Shown here piece after piece: positions 52,173 to 55,656 of a stretch of 55,656 bases of DNA (its first letter is position 1; each line of letters opens with the position of its first letter). A model generated the notes under the pieces. The model had not been told where the DNA came from, did not search any database, and worked only from the letters and a program-made list of their open reading frames with translations. The translations under genes were made by a program, and so were the position numbers. Source of the DNA: Gammaproteobacteria bacterium RIFCSPHIGHO2_12_FULL_38_11 (GTDB taxonomy: Bacteria; Pseudomonadota; Gammaproteobacteria; Coxiellales; Coxiellaceae); contig MGXX01000059.1 in assembly GCA_001801515.1 (NCBI GenBank), positions 1-55,656 on the forward strand. Reading direction: 5' to 3'.

Positions 52173-52328
52173 ATGATATCGGATGAAATGGTAGTTGCTC
52201 CCCTCAAAGCTGAAAATTCTCTAAGATTTAGACTTAGCGGAATTGCTGATGAAATGGTAGTAATCAAACTTTCTGTGCCGGGAATTGAAGCGCCGAGATG
52301 TTTGATTGTTGTTTCACGAAAAAAATGA
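52173..52328 (+). pseudogene. Displaced 3' end of rsmG with an in-frame repeat insertion
   Basis: Read in frame from ATG 52173 this gives MISDEMVV, a 22-codon insert from repeat copy C, then DEMVVIKLSVPGIEAPRC and LIVVSRKK, ending in TGA at 52326-52328. The matching part of intact RsmG is SDEMVSDQYQVIKLSVPGIE. Fifteen bases of rsmG are missing after ATGAAATGGT. It is the former or donor 3' end of rsmG. Whether this 51-codon frame is translated is unknown. The surrounding 379-base gap (52093-52471) also holds the AbiE promoter; 52329-52471 shows nothing convincing except the ribosome site for the next gene. Confidence 0.8.
52182..52261. repeat. Family 2 repeat copy C flanked by a 14-base direct repeat
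   Basis: GATGAAATGGTAGT occurs at 52182-52195 and again at 52248-52261. Between them lie 52 bases that include repeat copy C (52205-52250). The arrangement is that of a short element that duplicated its target on insertion. Confidence 0.7.
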
Positions 52329-52471
52329 TCTTTTGCCATTTATAAATTTTTTCCTTATCATCCATAAATAAAACCCATCCTAAACACCATAAATTTTGAC
52401 TTGAATCATAACCAAATAAAATTGACAGGGAATAATAACCCAGGATTTTTTTTGCAGAAAAAAGGATTTTT

Positions 52472-53752
52472 ATGCGATTATATCGATATTCTATATTTAA
52501 ACCAGTTTCTTCAATGATCACGGTTGAAACGCCGCGATTTTACTCCTCTCATGGCAAACTTATTGATACGTTAAAGAAATTAGGTTACCCACCCAGCGAT
52601 GGACTTTGTCATGGTGTTGCTTGCGTTGCAGCGCAGCATCATCTATCTGATGATATGAAAACTTTTCATCAACACATCAAATTTACTACAAAAAATTTGC
52701 GATTTTCTGATAAACAACCCCACAATACCCGACGTTTTTTTGATGATATCGTTATAGGACAGTCACCTAATTATTACCCTCTAATTAAAAACATAGCGCC
52801 CATTTTTAAAAACAATAAAACGCAAAATTCAATCACCGCATTGTCAGCTATTAAAAATTCGCAAATAAAAAAATACCGAGGAATAAAATGCAGAGCGCAT
52901 TTTACGGGCGCCTATTCCATGTTTGAATTGCGTCGGTATTTTGATTTATTGTCAGAAAATGCTTCTTCGCATGTATGCACTTTTGCATTGCTAATTAGCT
53001 CACCATTACATTCAATCATGATTGGTTTTGATGCTAAAAAAAATAAATGGGTATTTGTTGATGCCAATAAATTACCTCAAAGAAATTTTGAATATTATAA
53101 TTCAGCACGATTGGCGACAGAAACAAATCGTGCGTTATCTTCTTCGCGATGTGGAAATACAATTTTTTCAACACAATTATTAACGACCCGTGATTGTGAT
53201 ATTAACGCAAACCATTTTGTTGCGCATCTTTATCGTGACGAACGATGGAAAAAATTACATAAAGTTTCTGCTCGAAAAGCAAAAATGTCTGATTTATTTA
53301 ATAATACTTGGCTGATGCAAGCATGTGCAATAGAAGATGAAATTGGTATTGTAAAGTCTTTACTTAAACAGAATGTTGATATTGTACAAACTAACATACT
53401 CAATTTTTCAGCGATGACATATGCTATTTCTTATGGCAATAAAGCTATTGTAAATCTGTTACTGAATAATGGTGCTAATGCAGATCATCCTGAAAATGAT
53501 TATTTAGAGTTTGCGACACAGTTTGGATTTTACGATATTGCAAAAGACCTTTTATCTCACGGCGCAAAAATTCATCCTGATCACCACTCGCCTATTTTTA
53601 CTGCCGCCTCTCAAGGCGATCAACGATTCATAAAATTATTCAAACAATATGGGTACACGGGCGCAGGAAGCTCATTTGATAGATTTTTTTCGCACAGGCG
53701 TCATGACGTGAAACCCGCTTTAAGTCGCTGTGCAAAAAAATCAAGGTGGTAA
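52472..53752 (+). CDS. Ankyrin-repeat protein with candidate papain-like cysteine protease domain
   Basis: 426 residues, no signal peptide. The first ~260 residues contain C46 in SDGLCHGVACVAA, H180 in SSPLHSIMIGFD and D197 in KWVFVDANK. This Cys/His/Asp order and the local patterns (G.C at a helix start, H......F, then W.F.D.N) recall YopT/C58-like and related cysteine proteases. From ~285 there are three or four ankyrin repeats (TWLMQACAIEDEIGIVKSLLKQNVDI, AMTYAISYGNKAIVNLLLNNGANA, LEFATQFGFYDIAKDLLSHGAKI). The tail is basic. A host-directed effector is the simplest reading. AAAAGG precedes the ATG. Confidence 0.6.
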   Translation: MRLYRYSIFKPVSSMITVETPRFYSSHGKLIDTLKKLGYPPSDGLCHGVACVAAQHHLSDDMKTFHQHIKFTTKNLRFSDKQPHNTRRFFDDIVIGQSPNYYPLIKNIAPIFKNNKTQNSITALSAIKNSQIKKYRGIKCRAHFTGAYSMFELRRYFDLLSENASSHVCTFALLISSPLHSIMIGFDAKKNKWVFVDANKLPQRNFEYYNSARLATETNRALSSSRCGNTIFSTQLLTTRDCDINANHFVAHLYRDERWKKLHKVSARKAKMSDLFNNTWLMQACAIEDEIGIVKSLLKQNVDIVQTNILNFSAMTYAISYGNKAIVNLLLNNGANADHPENDYLEFATQFGFYDIAKDLLSHGAKIHPDHHSPIFTAASQGDQRFIKLFKQYGYTGAGSSFDRFFSHRRHDVKPALSRCAKKSRW

Positions 53753-54664
53753 CAAGATGGTTTTTTGATCTGATGTATTTTTTTCGAAGCGCTTCAAAAA
53801 TGCAATGGATTTATTTTTATCGCCAGTCAGTAATATTTTTTGCGTTCTAGCGTAAGCCGTTTTGCGCGATTCAGATCGTCTATCCCATTGCAAAATTTTC
53901 TCTATTGAATTGATATCAGGAAAAAAACAAGCAAAACCTGCTAAAGAAAGCATGCCTTTTTGTTGAAGAAAAATCACTCGTTGCGCTGCGCGTATCTCAT
54001 CCTCAGAATCGAATTTTTTAATAAACTTCTGATTGTGTTTTGATGCTTTTTTCATAACATAAAAAAACATATTTAAGCCAACAAGTGGATCTAACGAGCC
54101 AAGCGAGCATGCAGAAAGATAAAACAATAATTCTTTACGATAACTGCTACCAGTACCACCTCCTTCTAAAAACGTATCATATCGATTGACTATACCTGGA
54201 CAGGATACTGTCATGTTATTCCAATGATTCAAGAATGAATTATCAATAATAGATGTCTCATGTGAATTTTTAACACCAGGTGAAACGCAGTAATCAATAA
54301 GGTTCGGGAATAGTGAAGAATGACAAGCCTGCAAATGCGGTGCGATACCCGTGCCATGCTGGAGTTCAGTCGAATCTATTTGTATAATGCGTTGCTGGTT
54401 GTGGTATGCCACCAATAATAAAAAATATAAATTCGCCCGCCAGGCAGCGTGATATACAATATTTTCCTCGTATTTATTCACCCAATCAAGCTGAGATGCG
54501 CTATTAGGTAATAGCCCGACATCACCTTTTGAGGGCGTTGGATAAGCGCCATAGATGTATATGTGTCGATATTGTAATGCTGGAAATAAAGAGAAATAAC
54601 TTATTTTTGTTAGAAGTGTATTGGTGGGTCGTTGTTCTGTTTCTCTATGAAGAATTCTGCGCAT
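53741..54664 (-). CDS. Hypothetical protein, possible effector
   Basis: 307 residues from ATG 54664, with AAAGGGA upstream in a setting (AAAGG.ATTTTTATG) like that of the convergent ankyrin gene. I recognise no family. Visible features are an aromatic-rich N-terminal third (SYFSLFPALQYRHIYIYGAYP), NLYFLLLVAYHNQQRIIQID which looks like a buried strand or helix, a glycine-rich turn LEGGGTGSSYRKE, and a basic helical C-terminal third. No signal peptide. Its 3' end overlaps the ankyrin/protease gene by 12 bases. A longer frame from 54778 would cross the rsmG-like relic and is less likely. Confidence 0.55.
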   Translation of the reverse strand: MRRILHRETEQRPTNTLLTKISYFSLFPALQYRHIYIYGAYPTPSKGDVGLLPNSASQLDWVNKYEENIVYHAAWRANLYFLLLVAYHNQQRIIQIDSTELQHGTGIAPHLQACHSSLFPNLIDYCVSPGVKNSHETSIIDNSFLNHWNNMTVSCPGIVNRYDTFLEGGGTGSSYRKELLFYLSACSLGSLDPLVGLNMFFYVMKKASKHNQKFIKKFDSEDEIRAAQRVIFLQQKGMLSLAGFACFFPDINSIEKILQWDRRSESRKTAYARTQKILLTGDKNKSIAFLKRFEKNTSDQKTILLPP

Positions 54665-54711
54665 AAAAATCCCTTTTTCCTTTATATTACCAAAAGTGGT
54701 GCACGTCCCTA

Positions 54712-54783
54712 GGTTTAATGAGGCTGCCCTGGCGCCTGCGTGCAGAAGGATGTCAAAGCACGCGTTACTTTGATACAATGATC
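54712..54783 (+). pseudogene. Internal fragment of an rsmG copy in front of parA
   Basis: One frame reads GLM, six codons, then RAEGCQSTRYFDTMI. Intact RsmG reads GLM, seven codons, then RAEKCQSKHCFDTMI at 50417-50491. TTTGATACAATGATC is identical in both. The fragment ends 26 bases before parA and may contribute the TACAAT (54774-54779) that could be the parA -10 box. Confidence 0.7.
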
Positions 54784-54809
54784 CTCGATATTAACAAAGG
54801 ACTTCCCCC

Positions 54810-55607
54810 GTGACAAAAATTATCGCTATTGCCAATCAAAAAGGCGGCGTTGGAAAAACAACAACAAGCGTTAATTTATGTGCGTCATTGGCAGCCATTA
54901 AACGCCGTGTTTTATTAATCGATTCTGATCCGCAGGGCAGCGCTACAGTTGGTTGTGGTATTGATAAACAGGCTGTTTCCGCGACACTCAATGATGTGTT
55001 ATTGGCTAATATAAAAATCAATGATGCTATTATCAAAACAAATTGGGGCTTTGATTTAATTGCTGCCAATGGTGATTTAACGGTTTCTGAAGTGCGTTTA
55101 TTGCAAATGGAAAAACGAGAACAGCAATTAAAAAATTATTTATCTGAATTACGCGATCATTATGAATTTATTATTATTGACTGCCCGCCTTCATTAAATA
55201 TGCTCACGGTGAATGCTTTGGTTGCGGCGCACAGCGTATTAGTGCCGATTCAATGCGAATATTATGCATTGGAAGGATTAACCAGTTTATTAAGCAGCAT
55301 TGAAAAAATTCGCCGCGCCGTTAATCCTAATTTACAGTTAGAAGGATTATTACGTACGATGTACGATGGCCGGACACGGTTAACTGTTGAAGTATCCGAA
55401 CAATTGCTCGAACATTTTGGATCGAAAGTTTATCACTCCGTTATTCCGCGCAATGTGCGATTGGCAGAAGCGCCCAGTCATGGTATGCCGGCATTGGGAT
55501 ATGATAATCGTTCACAAGGTGCGGTTGCCTATTTAGCATTAGCAAGTGAGGTGGTGCGCAGACAAGAACAGGCATTGCCAGCGCCCGCTGACATGGAGGT
55601 TTTATGA
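54810..55607 (+). CDS. parA: Chromosome partitioning ATPase ParA (Soj)
   Basis: 265 residues: [25 protein letters not shown] (deviant Walker A with the signature lysine), [42 protein letters not shown] and [17 protein letters not shown]. Standard Soj/ParA length and sequence. It drives segregation of the origin region with ParB bound to parS. GTG start with AAAGGA eight bases upstream. ATGA overlap with parB. Confidence 0.95.
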   Translation: MTKIIAIANQKGGVGKTTTSVNLCASLAAIKRRVLLIDSDPQGSATVGCGIDKQAVSATLNDVLLANIKINDAIIKTNWGFDLIAANGDLTVSEVRLLQMEKREQQLKNYLSELRDHYEFIIIDCPPSLNMLTVNALVAAHSVLVPIQCEYYALEGLTSLLSSIEKIRRAVNPNLQLEGLLRTMYDGRTRLTVEVSEQLLEHFGSKVYHSVIPRNVRLAEAPSHGMPALGYDNRSQGAVAYLALASEVVRRQEQALPAPADMEVL

Positions 55608-55656
55608 ACTTAAAGAAACGCGGTCTTGGAAAGGGCTTAAGTGACCTTGGTCTCGG
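55604..55656 (+). CDS. parB: Chromosome partitioning protein ParB (N-terminal part, truncated by window end)
   Basis: The first codons give [17 protein letters not shown], the usual ParB N-terminus with the GLGKGL..L motif. It overlaps the parA stop by four bases. The remainder lies outside the window. Confidence 0.85.
   Translation, partial: MNLKKRGLGKGLSDLGL

Noticed and set aside
52264..52521. A minus-strand reading frame of 85 codons with protein-like composition (GYDSSQNLWCLGWVLF)
   Set aside because: It starts inside the ankyrin/protease gene and ends in the rsmG tail relic. There is no ribosome site and no family match that I recognise. It could be a decayed gene piece but cannot be supported.
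1..55656. CRISPR arrays, tRNA or rRNA genes
   Set aside because: I looked through the intergenic regions for regularly spaced repeats and cloverleaf or rRNA-like sequence and saw none. The repeats found are dispersed, not arrayed.

Overview
The window looks like a stretch of a low-GC gammaproteobacterial chromosome, and the gene set fits an intracellular or host-associated member of the Legionellales (Coxiella/Legionella relatives). That assignment is inference. It rests on the rpmH-rnpA-yidD-yidC-mnmE-mnmG-rsmG-parA-parB order, two ankyrin-repeat proteins of the kind used as secreted effectors, many small toxin-antitoxin or abortive-infection modules, and a surface-polysaccharide locus that includes a sugar C-methyltransferase of the type linked to branched sugars in Coxiella LPS. 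No marker gene here fixes the genus.

Bases 1-38893 are one large surface-polysaccharide (O-antigen/LPS) locus in several divergent operons. Left part: a truncated sugar-nucleotide epimerase, two glycosyltransferases and an acyltransferase (+), facing a broken acyltransferase, a TylF-type O-methyltransferase and a 2OG-Fe(II) oxygenase-like protein (-), then one glycosyltransferase and a DUF4143 ATPase with its own palindromic promoter (+). Middle part: a tight minus-strand operon (17384 down to 9313) encodes an ABC exporter, RmlC, a C-methyltransferase, two DegT-type aminotransferases, a PglD/NeuD-like acyltransferase, an FdtA-like ketoisomerase and an SDR enzyme. Divergent from it is a plus operon of RmlA, RmlB, a fused ATP sulfurylase/APS kinase, an AsnB-like amidotransferase, two glycosyltransferases, WecB, an SDR epimerase and a bi-domain oxidoreductase. 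Together they should make dTDP-linked amino or branched deoxysugars and modified UDP-HexNAc derivatives. Right part: GtrA, ManC and a DPM-like glycosyltransferase (-) face Ugd, Pgi, GalU and a large polytopic membrane protein (+).

Bases 38920-55656 are the conserved origin-proximal housekeeping cluster, opened at many junctions by accessory genes: a Bro-N protein (yidC/mnmE); a beta-barrel, a small protein and HigBA (mnmE/mnmG); an ankyrin protein and a second beta-barrel (mnmG/rsmG); and an AbiE-type module, an ankyrin protein with a candidate cysteine-protease triad and an unknown protein (rsmG/parA). dnaA is not next to rpmH.

The most striking non-coding signals are: (i) an AbiE module sitting between two copies of the rsmG 3' end, with a further rsmG fragment directly in front of parA; (ii) two families of short dispersed repeats that lie at gene ends and often supply the first or last codons of genes, one with stem covariation; (iii) a 151-bp MITE-like element with 39-bp terminal inverted repeats next to an orphan antitoxin-like gene; and (iv) a duplicated 33-bp-period palindrome over the promoter of the DUF4143 ATPase gene.
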